This document shows, in pieces, positions 21,369 to 35,029 of a stretch of DNA of 64,000 bases (position 1 is the stretch's first letter; each line of letters begins with the position of its first letter). The notes under the pieces are model-generated. The model did not search any database. It was not told where the DNA came from and worked only from the letters and a program-made list of their open reading frames with translations. This DNA comes from Pinus tabuliformis (lineage: Eukaryota; Streptophyta; Pinopsida; Pinales; Pinaceae), in NCBI GenBank assembly GCA_031772625.1, contig CM062815.1:606903980-606967979 (forward strand), given 5' to 3'. A program made the translations under genes and the position numbers.

Positions 21369-22828
21369 GGGGACTCCAATTCGGGTTGTCGTTCTCTAAG
21401 GCCCCATGAGGGAGTGACGTCAGAAATAGGAACATCTACTAAGAATCTGTGCATAGGGGAGGCTAGGGGGTTGGGTCTAGTTTTAGATCGACCCATAAAA
21501 TGTTTGCTACCCCAGTTTTGAGTGCGTCTGACAGTGATGTTTTTTGCTAATGTAGGGCTAATGTGAGGGGTGGGGGAGCCAGTAGGTTTGTGGATAGTGA
21601 GGGTATGCAAATCCAATGATTTTCTATTGAGTAGAAAATCGAGGTCACTTCCTATAGAGTTTGTTGGTGAGTTAGGTGGGGTGGCACTGGTCACAGGGCC
21701 TTTACCATGGTTGTTAAATAATGAAGGTGATGAGGATGGGATGTATGTGAAATGTGAGGTGGAAGGTTGCTCATGAGTCGGTTGAGGTGGCGGGTTGCCC
21801 AAAGGTGATGGTGAGGTTTTTGGAGACAATTTTCTTGGATGAACTGCAGGACTGGATAATACATGAGAATCCGTCTTTTGTGAGGATGGAGATGACGAAA
21901 CCAAAACATGTGTTGTTTCATTTAACGATGAATTCAGAGCATATGAATGTTGAGGAATAAAATTATGAGGATTACCTATATGTTGTCCTCGAGGGGAGAT
22001 GGCATTTTGCTAATTCAGTGATGGACCACTTCCCCCATCCCATCCCTCTTGGTGACAAATGAAGGATCTGCCATGGACTTTTCGACCTGGACTGCGAGGA
22101 CATTGTGCCATTAAGTGCCCCATATGATGACATCGAGAGCATTGAAAAGGTACTCCCCAGAAGTCTAGGCGTTGAGACAAATGTGTTTCTCCCCAGAATA
22201 AATCAATGTGGTCCAGGAAACCACCACAATATTCTTTTTCAATAAGGATCCAGGCAACCCTTTTGTCTTGTGCACCCAAACATCGAGGGTCGACATACAC
22301 AAATTTACCAATGGCATTGTCGATGTCCATCAAAACTTGTTTTGTCCAGAGTTCAATGGGAAGGCCAAAGAGCTTGACCCAAATGAGCTTACTCTGGGGT
22401 GTATTATGAAGAGAATTGTAGCCAATGTACTAGTGGTACAAACCCAGGAAGCTTTTACCATTTGTCCATGGCAACAATTTGATTTTTCCTAAGTCCTCCT
22501 GACTTAGAAAATGAAAAATATACAACCCTTTTAGCAGTGGGATGACTATTGGCATATAACCCAACATAGATTTCCATTTCCACCCTACCTAGTCTCTCAT
22601 GTCTGAATCACTGAACTTAACAAAATACCAATGGCCAACCAAAGCTCTTTTCTGTAAACTTGCAATTCTATCCACAAGCACATCGTTATCTAAAGAAAGC
22701 ACAGGTGGCAGGGAGGTCGTTCTTATAGAACGCTGGTTATTTTTTGGACGACGTCCCCATGCAACTTGTGCGCCACCCTGCGAAGTGTTTGATGCATGCA
22801 CAACATCTGGCCAAGATGCTTCCCTCAA
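21365..22828 (-). pseudogene. LINE ORF1 (nucleic-acid-binding protein), broken
   Basis: Open pieces lie at 22828-22589, 22333-22010 and 21904-21365. The first ends in a stop after KFSDSDMRD; the stretch from 22588 to 22334 needs more than one frame and holds several stops. Recognisable parts are the DUF4283 start (ALVGHWYFVKFSDSDMRD), its end (VLMDIDNAIGKFVYVDPRCL) and a CCHC zinc knuckle (CSRCHHMGHLMAQC, near 22100-22145). The C-terminal part is Pro- and Ser-rich. The product would coat LINE RNA. The ORF1 stop (TGA) overlaps the ORF2 start as ATGA at 21365-21368. Confidence 0.75.
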
Positions 22829-23949
22829 AATATTGTGCCACGTATCCAGTGAGCATGGGCCAGGTCAAGTATCGGAGTCAACAGTATGAAGATATAGTGA
22901 TTCGGCATCCATCATGGCCTCGATGAGGGCCTCGTTGGTAGATGTGTCAGAGAGTTGGCCCACCATGAGGTAAATGGGAAGACAAAGATTAAAGAGAGAG
23001 GTGAAAAGACGTCTGTTAGCCTGGAATATGTGAGTTCGATATGTGGATAGTAATGATGAAGTATGAGATTTTGAAATAAATGTGGAAAGCCTCGGGGATT
23101 GGATGGAATGTCAACCAAGGTGGTGACTCATGTGCAGATAGACCAATACACCCTTGATATGATATCGCCATCAGTACAATGTCCAGAAATTGCAAAAAGT
23201 CCCTGGCAGAAACGAGGCAGAATAATGTGTTGTAAGAAAGCAACTACCGAGGAAATTATGGGCATGTGTGTAGATGTCCTACCAATATCTGACATGTGTG
23301 AAGATGAGAAGTGATCTCAACCGAGATGGCACCACCTACCACCCTTAGCCGGGTAACAAATGCCGGAGATGATGGATGTCGGAAAAGAAGGCAATAACCA
23401 GAACCAGAAAGAGAGATTCTGGTCAAGAACCAGAACCGAAAAACTCATAAATGTGTTGTGGGTGGGTCGTGATCTACCTGCAGCAACATCAAAAGCATCC
23501 CACACAGGTATACCAAATATTAAAGAGGTTGAAACTGAAATTCAGACATGGCCTGGTGAAATAGAAAAAACATGGTCATTGTGCTCTGATAAGTGAGGGC
23601 CTAGTAAATTGCATACTCTGTATTCCTATATGGAGGGCCCGAAAACACGAGACTGATGGGGATCCAGAGACTAGAGGCATATGGAGTTTTCAAAAGTTAA
23701 AAGAAAGGAGTAAATAAAACAAGAGTAATGCAAGAATATAAATTAAGACCATTTAATGGAGGGAAATAGAAAAAAACTGTTCAAAAACACAGAGTTTGTA
23801 GCATCTACCAGATGGTATAATATAGACAGTTAATGGCATTTAAAAATATATGATTCTGTAAAAGTCATGGACTGTGTAATAGAACATACCTCCATATGCA
23901 GTCAAGTTTTGTGATCTGTTCCTTTAGGTGCGAAAATCACATATGACCA
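22829..23949. other. Flank, probably LINE 5' region then host DNA
   Basis: No gene recognised. The part nearest 22829 may be the LINE 5' untranslated region; bases 23640-23949 are unassigned. GACCA at 23945-23949 borders the copia element. Confidence 0.4.
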
Positions 23950-25023
23950 TGTTGAAATCTAATTTCAACTGCGCATACGTACAACGCCCAAACCACCGCA
24001 GCGAAACCAGAAACTACCCCTGTCAGATATCGGACCGCCTTTTGGTGTGGAGTGGTTTCCATATAATCGACTCCGATACAATGTAATGCAGCCACGTGGT
24101 CCTCTGCATACGTCAGCAGAACTGACTTTTAGGACGCTAATGTTCAGCATGAAGTGGGCTCCCGAAATCGACGTCAACCATCCGATTTGCTTGATCGTTC
24201 TCCGCCGTCCATCAACCAAAGTAGCATACGAGCCTGCAACGAATAAATATTGCGTGGAGTAAAATTCAAGTTTTGTTGACCGCAGTTTTTGATATTAAGG
24301 CATTTAATAAAACCGTCATAATAGTAGGTAAAATACTTTATTGCTTGCATGGAAGAATGGGTAAGTCAACGAATCATATATATGTTTTGTTTTGGGGTTA
24401 TATGATATAACAAGTGAAACAAAAAGTGCTGGTTGCTGTAAATTTTTTTTTTTGGCATATGTTTTCTTTGTAATATGTCCTTTTAATGTGTGTAGACCAC
24501 GCATTGTGAGCATGTTGTAAAATGCACAGCAGTGCGAAACATAAAGACCAGGTTTGAAATGTAAGTTTTGTTGGTTGCTCAAACAAAGGGAAGAGCGAGT
24601 GAAGAATTGTATGGTGGGAGTAAAATCATTTTTTTTTTAATGTAATGTAAAACTTACTGCAGTACATGTAAAATGTTTTCACACCAGTAAATGTAAAAGG
24701 GTTTTACAGCAGTAAAAGAAAAAGAGAATTTTACACACCAGCAGTGTAAAATCTCAGGAAGAGACAGAGTAAATATTTTGTTGGCTGAATGTTGTTTTTT
24801 TTTTTTTGGTAAATCCCTCTGAGTGAAAGAGGATGAATATGTATCAGGCATTTATGTTTAATGAATAGAAATCTTTTTCTGGGTATGTAATAATCTGTTC
24901 TCAGACAAATTTTTTTGAAGCTTCCCTGTGCACAAAAGACCCTGTGGAGAGAAGGAAACAGAGCATTGCCTCTGTGTGTTCAGTTTGTTTGTTTTTGGGA
25001 TTTTACCAAAAAAATCCCGAACA
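23950..25023 (+). repeat. Copia LTR, first
   Basis: Bounded by TGTTGAAATC and ..CGAACA. It contains a repeated TTTACA/TGTAAAA word (24640-24760) and poly-T tracts of varying length that differ among the three LTRs. Confidence 0.93.
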
Positions 25024-28000
25024 GTGGACCAGAGTGTGTTTCCAAGGATAGTAGCAGCTAAGGCATGCAATGAAGCATGGCAAACCCTCAAAACAGCCTA
25101 TCAAGGCATGGAGAAAGTAAAGACAGCAAAACTACAGTTGCTGAGGAGATATTTTGAAAATCTGAGCATGAAGGAGTCAGAAACCATTGACTCATTTTTC
25201 ACACATGTAATTGGTCTGGTCACACAGATAAGGACTCATGGAGAAACCCTTGAAGAAAGGAGGATTGTGGAGAAACTGTTGAGGGTCCTACCCTCAAAGT
25301 TTGATGTGATTGTCACTACCATAGAAGAGACAAGAGATCTCTCAAACTTTTCAGTTGATGAGCTTCATGCATCACTAATAACACATGAGCAGAGGTTGAG
25401 TAGAAATGAAAACTCATCTCTAGAGCAAGCCTTTAAGACCCAGATGTCTTTTGGAAGAGAAAGAGGTCAAGGCAGAGGAAACAAGAGAGGAAGAGGCAGA
25501 AGCCAGAACAGAGGTGGAAGGAACTGTCCAGCAAATGCTCAAGGAAGAGGCAGCAATCCAAATCAGAACCAAGGCCAAGGCAGCAGCCAACAAAGAGGAC
25601 AACATCATGCTCAAGGACAAAGGTATGAAAAATCCAATGTCCAATGCTATTATTTTAAAAAATATGGGCATTATGCCAGTGAATGTAGGAAGAAGCAACA
25701 TGATATGAGTAATAGACAAAATGCAAATGTCACTAGAGAAAACATCAGCCAAGATAATGTGTTGTTAGCTTGTAACATGGCTGAAACAAACAGTGAGGAC
25801 ATATGGTTTTTAGACTCAGGTTGCAGCAACCATATGACAGGAAACATAGCCTTCTTTTCTGCCCTAGATAAAAATGTGAAATCAAAAGTCACACTAGGAA
25901 CTGATAGCAAAATTTCTGTTATGGGAAAAGGAGAGGTAAAAATATTTACAAAGCAAGGAGAAAGGAAAACCATAGCAGATGTCTACTATGTCCCTGGAAT
26001 GAGATGTAACCTCTTGAGTATTGGACAACTTGTTCAAAAGGGTTACAATGTTTTCTTTGTGAATGATGTGTGCACCATCATGGATATAGCACCCAGCAAA
26101 TGATGCATTGCTGAAGTAAAGATGACAAGGAATAGGATGTTCCCTCTTAGAATAAGGGCAGATTTGAAAAACAAAGGAGAAATTGCAGCAGTCATCCAAG
26201 AGGCTTTCCAAAGCGTGCCAAAGGATGAAAATTGGTTGTGGCACTTGAGATTTGGACATCTCAATTTTGGAGGTCTAAACTTGTTGAGTAGAAAAGGAAT
26301 GGTAAGAGGATTACCATTGATAGAGAAACCGGACAGCCTTTGTGAAGGTTGCATTTTGGGGAAATAACATAGAGAAAGTTTTCCATCAGGGAAAAGCATA
26401 AGGGCAAAGGCACCCTTAGAGATCATCCACTCACATTTATGTGGACCGATGCAAGCTCCATCATTAGCAAGTAGCCAATATTTCCTAACATTTATTGATG
26501 ACTTTACAAGAAAAACTTGGGTATATTTCCTTAAAAACAAAAGTGAAGTGTTTGAAAAATTCCGAAATTTCAAAGCACTTGTGGAGAACCAAAGTGGGCT
26601 GCATATAAAAGTTTTGAGAACTGACAGAGGAGGTGAATATATCTCCAAGGAATTCCTACGATTTTGTAGAGAAAATGGAATTCATAAACAATTTATAGCT
26701 AGGTACACCCCATAGCAAAATGGAGTTGCTGAAAGGAAGAATAGGACCATCATGGATATGGTGAGGAGCATGCTGAAGGCAAAGCATTTGCCAAATGATT
26801 ATTGGGCTGAAGCTGTAAATTGTGCAGTATACATTTTAAACAGGTGTCCTACAAAAGCAGTGTTGAACAAAGTGCCGGAAGAAGCATGGAGTGGGAGAAA
26901 GCAAGGTGTCACCCACTTGAAATTTTTTGGATGTGTGGCCTATGCACACATACCAGATCAGCTAAGGAGGAAGTTGGACAGCAAAGGGGAGAAGTGTATT
27001 TTCATTGGATACAATGAGGAATCCAAAGCTTACAGGTTGTATATTCCATCTACCAAGAAATTTTTTGTCAGCAAAGATGTTCAATTCATTGAGGAGGAAG
27101 CTTGGGATGGAAGCATAGAGAAAACAGTGAATGTTAAAAATTGTTTGTCTCATGATGAAGATGATGAGGAGATGGTTGAAATGCATCCCCAAACAGCAGA
27201 GCCAACACAAGGACAGCAAGGGACACCATTGAGGATAAATGAAAGTGCTTCTCCAAGCACATCACAAGGAGGAAATTCAAGTGCATCTTCAAGCACTTGC
27301 TCACCAAATGAAAGAGGTAAGAAGTTTAGAAATCTAAGTGACATTTATGATGAAGGAATGAATTCCTTATTTGCCTTGCATTGTCATGTTGATGATCCTA
27401 TTCATTTCGAAGATGCAATTAAAGATAAGAAATGGATAGAAGCTATGGATGAGGAGAAGAATGCCATAGAGAGAAACAAAGCATTGTATTTGGTTGAGCT
27501 ACCAAAAGGAAAATAAGTCATTGGAGTGAAATGGGTTTACAAGACCAAGAGCAATGCTGAAGGCAAGATAGAAAGGCACAAGGCAAGGCTAGTTGTCAAA
27601 GGGTACAAGCAGCAGTATGGGAGAGATTATGAGGAGACTTTCGCACCGGTTGCAAGAATGGAAACCGTGAGAGCAGTGTTGTCCATAGTAGCTCAAAACA
27701 AGTGGAAATTTTACCAAATGGACGTGAAGTCAGCATTCCTAAATGGAGTGCTAATGGAAGAGGTTTACATTGAACAACCTCTACGCTATGAGAAGAAAGG
27801 TGAAGAGCACAAAGTGTGCAAATTGAATAAAGCTCTTTATGGGCTGAAGCAAGCGCCAAGAGCATGGTACATCAGGATAGATTCTTATCTATTGGATAAT
27901 GAATTCGACAAGTGTGAAGGAGAACCCACCGTCTACATCAAAGAAAAAGATGGTAAAATTTTAATTGTTGTCTTATATGTTGATGATGTTATTTTCACAG

Positions 28001-28941
28001 GTAATGATGATCAGCTCATTGAGAATTTTAAATCAGTTATGAAAGAGGAATTTGAAATGACTGACATGGGTTTCTTGAGATACTTCTTAGGCATAGAAGT
28101 AGATCAAAATGAAAAAGGAATTTTTATCTCACAAGCTAGATATGTAAATCAAGTGTTGGGCAGATTTAACATGCAAGAATGCAAAGCAGCGATCACTCCC
28201 ATAGTAATGGGATTAAAACTCAGCAGAGAGGACAGTAGCAAGGATTTTGATCCTAGTTTGTACAAGAGTATTGTTGGCAGCCTTATGTATTTAACAGCAA
28301 CTAGGCCTGACATTATGTTTGCTGTTAGTTTAATTTCCAGATTCATGGAGAGGCCAAAGGAGGCACATTAGCAGGCAGCAAAAAGAATTTTAAGGTATGT
28401 CAAAGGTACCAAAATGTTAGGCATATTATATAGTGTCTCAGAAAGTTCAGATTTAATTGGATACACTGATAGTGATTGGGCTGGAAGTGTAGATGATAGG
28501 AAAAGCACTTCCGGTTATGTTTTTCATATGGGTTCAGGAGCCATTTCATGGGCTTCTAAGAAACAATCCATTGTAGCATTGTCTACAGCAGAGGTTGAAT
28601 ATGTGGCAGCTACAGCAGCAGCATGTCAAGCAGTTTGGATGAGAAGAATGTTGAGGAGCTTAGGCCAAGAGCAGGCAAAAGCAACAGTGATTTTTTGTGA
28701 CAATAGCTCAGCTATTGCATTGTCAAAGAATTCAGTGTTTCATAAGAGAACGAAACACATTGACACAAGGTTTCACTACATCAGAGAATTGGTGAACAAT
28801 GGAGAAATTGTCTTAGAACATTGCAGGACTCAAGAACAGGTAGCAGACATCTTGACAAAGCCATTGGATCAGAAAAGCTTTGAATTTTTGAGGAAGTTTC
28901 TGGGTATGACTGAATGCCCAGCAGTTGAAATTAAAGGGGAG
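25024..28941 (+). mobile_element. Copia internal region, first unit, broken
   Basis: Order of parts: gag with an Arg/Gly-rich tract and a CCHC-type knuckle (about 25645-25686), protease (WFLDSGCSNHMTG, about 25804-25842), pre-integrase zinc region and integrase core (26230-26900), reverse transcriptase (27530-28270, with LYVDDVIFTGN), RNase H (28450-28890, TDSDWAGSVDDRKSTSGY). Integrase before reverse transcriptase is the copia hallmark. A purine-rich ATTAAAGGGGA lies just before the next LTR. Confidence 0.92.
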
Positions 28942-30012
28942 TGTTGAAATCTAATTTCAACTGCACATACGTACAACACCCAAACCGCCGCAGCGAAACC
29001 AGAAACTACCCCTGTCAGATTTCGGACCGCCTTTTGGTGTGGAGTGGTTTCCGTATAATCGACTCCGATACAATGTAATGCAGCCACGTGGTCCTCTGCA
29101 TACGTCAGCAGAACTGACTTTTTGGACGCTAATGTTCAGCATGAAGTGGGCTCCCGAAATCGACGTCAACCGTCTGATTTGCTTGATCGTTCTCTGCCGT
29201 CCATCAACCAAAGTAGCATACGAGCCTGCAACGAATAAATATTGCGTGGAGTAAAATTCAAGTTTTGTTGACCGCAGTTTTTGATATTAAGGCACTTAAT
29301 AAAACCGTCATAATAGTAGGTAAAATACTTTATTGCTTGCACGGAAGAATGGGTAAGTCAACGAATCATATATATGTTTTGTTTTGGGGTTATATGATAT
29401 AACAAGTGAAACGAAAAGTGCTGGCTGCTGTAATTTTTTTTTTTGGCATATGTTTTCTTTGTAATATGTCTTTTTAATGTGTGTAGACCATGCATTGTGA
29501 GCATGTTGTAAAACGCACAGCAGTGCGAAACATAAAGACCAGGTTTGAAATGTAAGTTTTGTTGGTTGCTCAAACAAAGGGAAGAGCGAGTGAAGAATTG
29601 TATGGTGGGAGTAAAATCATTTTTTTTGAATGTAATGTAAAACTTACTGCAGTATATGTAAAATGTTTTCACACCAGTAAATGTAAAAGGGTTTTACAGC
29701 AGTAAAAGAAAAAGAGAATTTTACACACCAGCAGTGTAAAATCTCAGGAAGAGACAGAGTAAATATTTTGTTGGCTGAATGTTGTTTTTTTTTTTTGGTA
29801 AATCCCTCTGAGTGAAAGAGGATGAATATGTATCAGGCATTTATGTTTAATGAATAGAAATATTTTTCTGGGTATGTAATACTCTGTTCTCAGAAAAAAA
29901 AATTTGAAGCTTCCATGTGCACAAAAGATCCTGTGGAGAGAAGGAAACAGAGCATTGCCTCTGTGTGTTCAGTTTGTTTGTTTTTGGGATTTTACCAGAA
30001 AAATCTCCAACA
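28942..30012 (+). repeat. Copia LTR, middle (shared)
   Basis: Bounded by TGTTGAAATC and ..CCAACA. It serves as 3' LTR of the first unit and 5' LTR of the second. Confidence 0.93.
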
Positions 30013-33000
30013 GTGGACCAGAGTGTGTTTCCAAGGATAGCAGCAGCTAAGACATGCAATGAAGCATGGAAAACCCTCAAAACAGCCTATCAAGGCATGG
30101 AGAAAGTAAAGACAACAAAATTACAGTTGCTGAGGAGAGATTTTGAAAATCTGAGCATGAAGGAGTCAGACACCATTGACTCATTTTTCACACATGTAAT
30201 TGGTCTGGTCACATAGATAAGGACTCATGGAGAAACCCTTGAAGAAAGGAGGATTGTGGAGAAACTGTTGAGGGTCCTACCCTCAAAGTTTGATGTGATT
30301 GTCACTACCATAGAAGAGACAAGAGATCTCTCAAACTTTTCAGTTGATGAGCTTCATGCATCACTAATAACACATGAGCAGAGGTTGAGTAGAAATGAAA
30401 ACTCATCTCTAGAGCAAGCCTTTAAGACCCAGATGTCTTTTGGAAGAGGAAGAGGTCAAGGCAGAGGAAACAAGAGAGGAAGAGGCAGAAGCCAGAACAG
30501 AGGTGGAAGGAACTGTCCAGCAAATGCTCAAGGAAGAGGTAGCAATCCAAATCCGAACCAAGGCCAAGGCAGCAGCCAACAAAGAGGACAAAGGTATGAA
30601 AAATCCAATGTCCAATGCTATTATTGTAAAAAATATGGGCATTATGCCAGTGAATGTAGGAAGAAGCAACATGATATGAGTAATAGACAAAATGCAAATG
30701 TCACTATAGAAACCATCAGCCAAGATAATGTGTTGTTAGCTTGTAACATGACTGAAACAAACAGTGAGGACATATGGTTTTTAGACTCAGGTTGTAGCAA
30801 CCATATGACAGGAAACATAGCCTTCTTTTCTGCCCTAGATAAAAATGTGAAATCAGAAGTCACACTAGGAACTGATAGCAAAATTTCTGTTATGGGAAAA
30901 GGAGAGGTAAAAATATTTACAAAGCAAGGAGAAAGGAAAACCATAGCAGATGTCTACTATGTCCCTGGAATGAGATGTAACCTCTTGAGTATTGGACAGC
31001 TTGTTCAAAAGGGTTACAATGTTTTCTTTGTGAATGATGTGTGCACCATCATGGATATAGCACCCAGCAAACGATGCATTGCTGAAGTAAAGATGACAAG
31101 GAACAGGATGTTCCCTCTTAGAATAAGGGCAGATTTGAAAAACAAAGGAGAAATTGCAGCAGTCACCCAAGAGGCTTTCCAAAGCGTGCCAAAGGATGAA
31201 AATTGGTTGTGGCACTTGAGATTTGGACATCTCAATTTTGGAGGTCTAAACTTGTTGAGCAGAAAAGGAATGGTAAGAGGATTACCATTGATAGAGAAAC
31301 CGGACAGCCTTTGTGAAGGTTGCATTTTGGGGAAACAACATAGAGAAAGTTTTCCATCAGGGAAAAGCATAAGGGCAAAGGCACCCTTAGAGATCATCCA
31401 CTCAGATTTATGTGGACCGATGCAAGCTCCATCATTAGCAAGCAGCCAATATTTCCTAACATTTATTGATGACTTTACAAGAAAAACTTGGGTATATTTC
31501 CTTAAAAACAAAAGTGAAGTGTTTGAAAAATTCTGAAATTTCAAAGCACTTGTGGAGAACCAAAGCGGGCTGCATATAAAAGTTTTGAGAACTGACAGAG
31601 GAGGTGAATATATCTCAAAGGAATTCCTACGATTTTGTAGAGAAAATGGAATTCATAAACAATTTACAGCTAGGTACACCCCACAGCAAAATGGAGTTGC
31701 TGAAAGGAAGAATAGGACCATCATGGATATGGTGAGGAGCATGCTGAAGGCAAAGCATTTGCCAAATGATTATTGGGCTGAAGCTGTAAATTGTGCAGTA
31801 TACATTTTAAACAGGTGTCCTACAAAAGCAGTGTTGAACAAAGTGCCGGAAGAAGCATGGAGTGGGAGAAAGCAAGGTGTCACCCACTTGAAAGTTTTTG
31901 GATGTGTGGCCTATGCACACATACCAGATCAGCTAAGGAGGAAGTTGGACAGCAAAGGGGAGAAGTGTATTTTCATTGGATACAGTGAGGAATCCAAAGC
32001 TTACAGGTTGTATATCCCATCTACCAAGTAATTTTTTGTCAGCAGAGATGTTCAATTCATTGAGGAGGAAGCTGGGGATGGAAGCATAGAGAAAACAGTG
32101 AATGTTAAAAACTGTTTGTCTCATGATGAAGATGATGAGGAGATGGCTGAAATGCGTCCCCAAACAGCAGAGCCAACACAAGGACAACAAGGGACACCAT
32201 TGAGGATAAATGAAAGTGCTTCTCCAAGCACATCACAAGGAGGAAATTCAAGTGCATCTTCAAGCACTTGCACACCAAATGAAAGAGGTAAGAAGTTTAG
32301 AAATCTAAGTGACATTTATGATGAAGGAATGAATTCCTTATTTGACTTGTGTTGTCATGTTGATGATCCTATTCATTTCGAAGATGCAATTAAAGATAAG
32401 AAATGGATAGAAGCTATGGATGAGGAGATGAATGCCATAGAGAGAAACAAAACATGGGATTTGGTTGAGCTACCAAAAGGCAAAGAAGTCATTGGAGTGA
32501 AATGGGTTTACAAGACCAAGAGCAATGCTGAAGGCAAGATAGAAAGGCACAAGGCAAGGCTGGTTGTCAAAGAGTACAAGCAGCAGTATGGGAGAGATTA
32601 TGAGGAGACTTTCGCACCGGTTGCAAGAATGGAAACCGTGAGAGCAGTGTTGTCCATAGCAGCTCAAAACAAGTGGAAAGTTTACCAAATGGACGTGAAG
32701 TCAGCATTCCTAAACAGAGTGCTAATGGAAGAGGTTTACATTGAACAACCTCTAGGCTATGAGAAGAAAGGTGAAGAGCACAAAGTGTGCAAATTGAAGA
32801 AAGCTCTTTATGGGCTGAAGCAAGCGCCAAGAGCATGGTACATCAGGATAGATTCTTATCTATTGGATAATGAATTCGACAAGTGTGAAGGAAAACCCAC
32901 CGTCTACATCAAAGAAAGAGATGGTAAAATTTTAATTGTTGTCTTATATGTTGATGATGTTATTTTCACAGGTAATGATGATCAGCTCATTGAGAATTTT

Positions 33001-33912
33001 AAATCAGTCATGAAAGAGGAATTTGAAATGACTGACATGGGTTTCTTGAGATACTTCTTAGGCATAGAAGTAGATCAAAATGAAAAAGGAATTTTTATCT
33101 CACAAGCTAGATATGTAAATCAAGTGTTGGGAAGATTTAACATGCAAGAATGCAAGGCAGCGATCACTCCCACAGTAATGGGATTAAAACTCAGCAGAGA
33201 GGATAGCAGCAAGGATTTTGATCCTAGTTTGTACAAGAGTATTGTTGGCAGCCTTATGTATTTAACAACAACTAGGCCTGACATTATGTTTGCTGTTAGT
33301 TTAATTTCTAGATTCATGGAGAGGCCAAAGGAGGCACATTGGCAGGAAGCAAAAAGAATTTTAAGGTATGTCAAAGGTACCAAAATGTTTGGCATATTAT
33401 ATAGTGTCTCAGAAAGTTCAGATTTAATTGGATACACTGATAGTGATTGGGCTGGAAGTGTAGATGATCGGAAAAGCACTTCCGGTTATGTTTTTCATAT
33501 GGGTTCAGGAGCCATTTCATGGGCTTCTAAGAAACAGTCCATTGTAGCATTGTCTACAGCAGAGGCTGAATATGTGGCAGCTACAGCAGCAGCATGTCAA
33601 GCAGTTTGGATGAGAAGAATGTTGAGGAGCTTAGGCCAAGAGCAGGCAAAAGCAACAGTGATTTTTTGTGACAATAGCTCAGCTATTGCATTGTCAAAGA
33701 ATTCAGTGTTTCATAAGAGAACGAAACACATTGACACAAGGTTTCACTACATCAGAGAATTGGTGAACAATTGGGAAATTGTCTTAGAACATTGCAGGAC
33801 TCAAGAACAGGTAGCAGACATCTTGACAAAGCCATTGGATCAGAAAAGCTTTGAATTTTTGAGGAAGTGTCTGGGTATGACTGAATGCCCAGCAGTTGAA
33901 ATTAAAGGGGAG
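30013..33912 (+). mobile_element. Copia internal region, second unit, broken
   Basis: Same parts as the first unit: knuckle CYYCKKYGHYASEC (about 30616-30657), protease (about 30775-30813), integrase (31200-31870), reverse transcriptase (32490-33240), RNase H (33420-33870). It is better preserved than the first unit but not whole. Confidence 0.92.
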
Positions 33913-34985
33913 TGTTGAAATCTAATTTCAACTGCGCATACGTACAACGCCCAAACCGCCGCAGCGAAACCAGAAACTACCCCTGTCAGATTTCGGACCG
34001 CCTTTTGGTGTGGAGTGGTTTCCGTATAATCGACTCCGATACAATGTAATGCAGCCACGTGGTCCTCTGCATACGTCAGCAGAACTGACTTTTCGGACGC
34101 TAATGTTCAGCATGAAGTGGGCTCCCGAAATCGACGTCAACCGTCCGATTTGCTTGATCGTTCTCCGTCGTCCATCAACCAAAGTAGCATACGAGCCTGC
34201 AACGAATAAATATTGCGTGGAGTAAAATTCAAGTTTTGTTGACCGCAGTTTTTGATATTAAGGCATTTAATAAAACCGTCATAATAGTAGGTAAAATACT
34301 TTATTGCTTGCATGGAAGAATGGGTAAGTCAACGAATCATATATATGTTTTGTTTTGGGGTTATATGATATAACAAGTGAAACGAAAAGTGCTGGCTGCT
34401 GTAATTTTTTTTTTTGGCATATGTTTTCTTTGTAATATGTCTTTTTAATGTGTGTAGACCACGCATTGTGAGCATGTTGTAAAACGCACAGCAGTGCGAA
34501 ACATAAAGACCAGGTTTGAAATGTAAGTTTTGTTGGTTGCTCAAACAAAGGGAAGAGTGAGTGAAGAATTGTATGGTGGGAGTAAAATCATTTTTTTTTT
34601 AATGCAATGTAAAACTTACTGCAGTACATGTAAAATGTTTTCACACCAGTAAATGTAAAAGGGTTTTACAGCAGTAAAAGAAAAAGAGAATTTTACACAC
34701 CAGCAGTGTAAAATCTCAGGAAGAGACAGAGTAAATATTTTGTTGGCTGAATGTTGTTTTTTTTTTTTTGGTAAATCCCTCTGAGTGAAAGAGGATGAAT
34801 ATGTATCAGGCATTTATGTTTAATGAATAGAAATCTTTTTCTGGGTATGTAATACTCTGTTCTCAGACAAATTTTTTTGAAGCTTCCCTGTGCACAAAAG
34901 ATCCTATGGAGAGAAGGAAACAGAGCATTGCCTCTATGTGTTCAGTTTGTTTGTTTTTAGGATTTTACCAGAAAAATCCCCAACA
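33913..34985 (+). repeat. Copia LTR, third
   Basis: Bounded by TGTTGAAATC and ..CCAACA, 1073 bp, differing from the first LTR at about 2 percent of positions by eye. Confidence 0.93.
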
Positions 34986-35029
34986 AACCAGTGAGATAAC
35001 TCATAAACAAAGAAACAGTCATGCAGGAA

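Larger units (their letters stand above)
17442..22828 (-). mobile_element. L1-type LINE, near full length, decayed
   Basis: Both ORFs can be followed on the minus strand: ORF1 (22828 to 21365) with a plant DUF4283-like domain and a CCHC knuckle, and ORF2 (21368 to 17442) with endonuclease, reverse transcriptase, a zinc region and RNase H. Both frames are interrupted many times. The 5' untranslated region probably continues to somewhere between 22.9 and 23.9 kb. The ends and target duplication could not be fixed. Confidence 0.85.
23950..34985 (+). mobile_element. Ty1/copia element in tandem: three LTRs, two internal regions, broken
   Basis: Three direct LTRs of about 1.07 kb (23950-25023, 28942-30012, 33913-34985) separate two internal regions of 3.9 kb that match at roughly 98-99 percent. 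Outer flanks are GACCA (23945-23949) and AACCA (34986-34990), a 5-bp duplication with one difference, and there is no host DNA in between, so this was one insertion later extended to a dimer. Unequal crossing over between LTRs is the simplest route. The first unit has about five breaks and the second about three. At least one defect is common to both and so is older than the duplication. Confidence 0.93.

Noticed and set aside
25420-26648. Long minus-strand frames opposite the copia coding regions (also 29308-33479)
   Set aside because: They are shadows of the plus-strand copia polyprotein, repeated in both units only because the units are duplicates.
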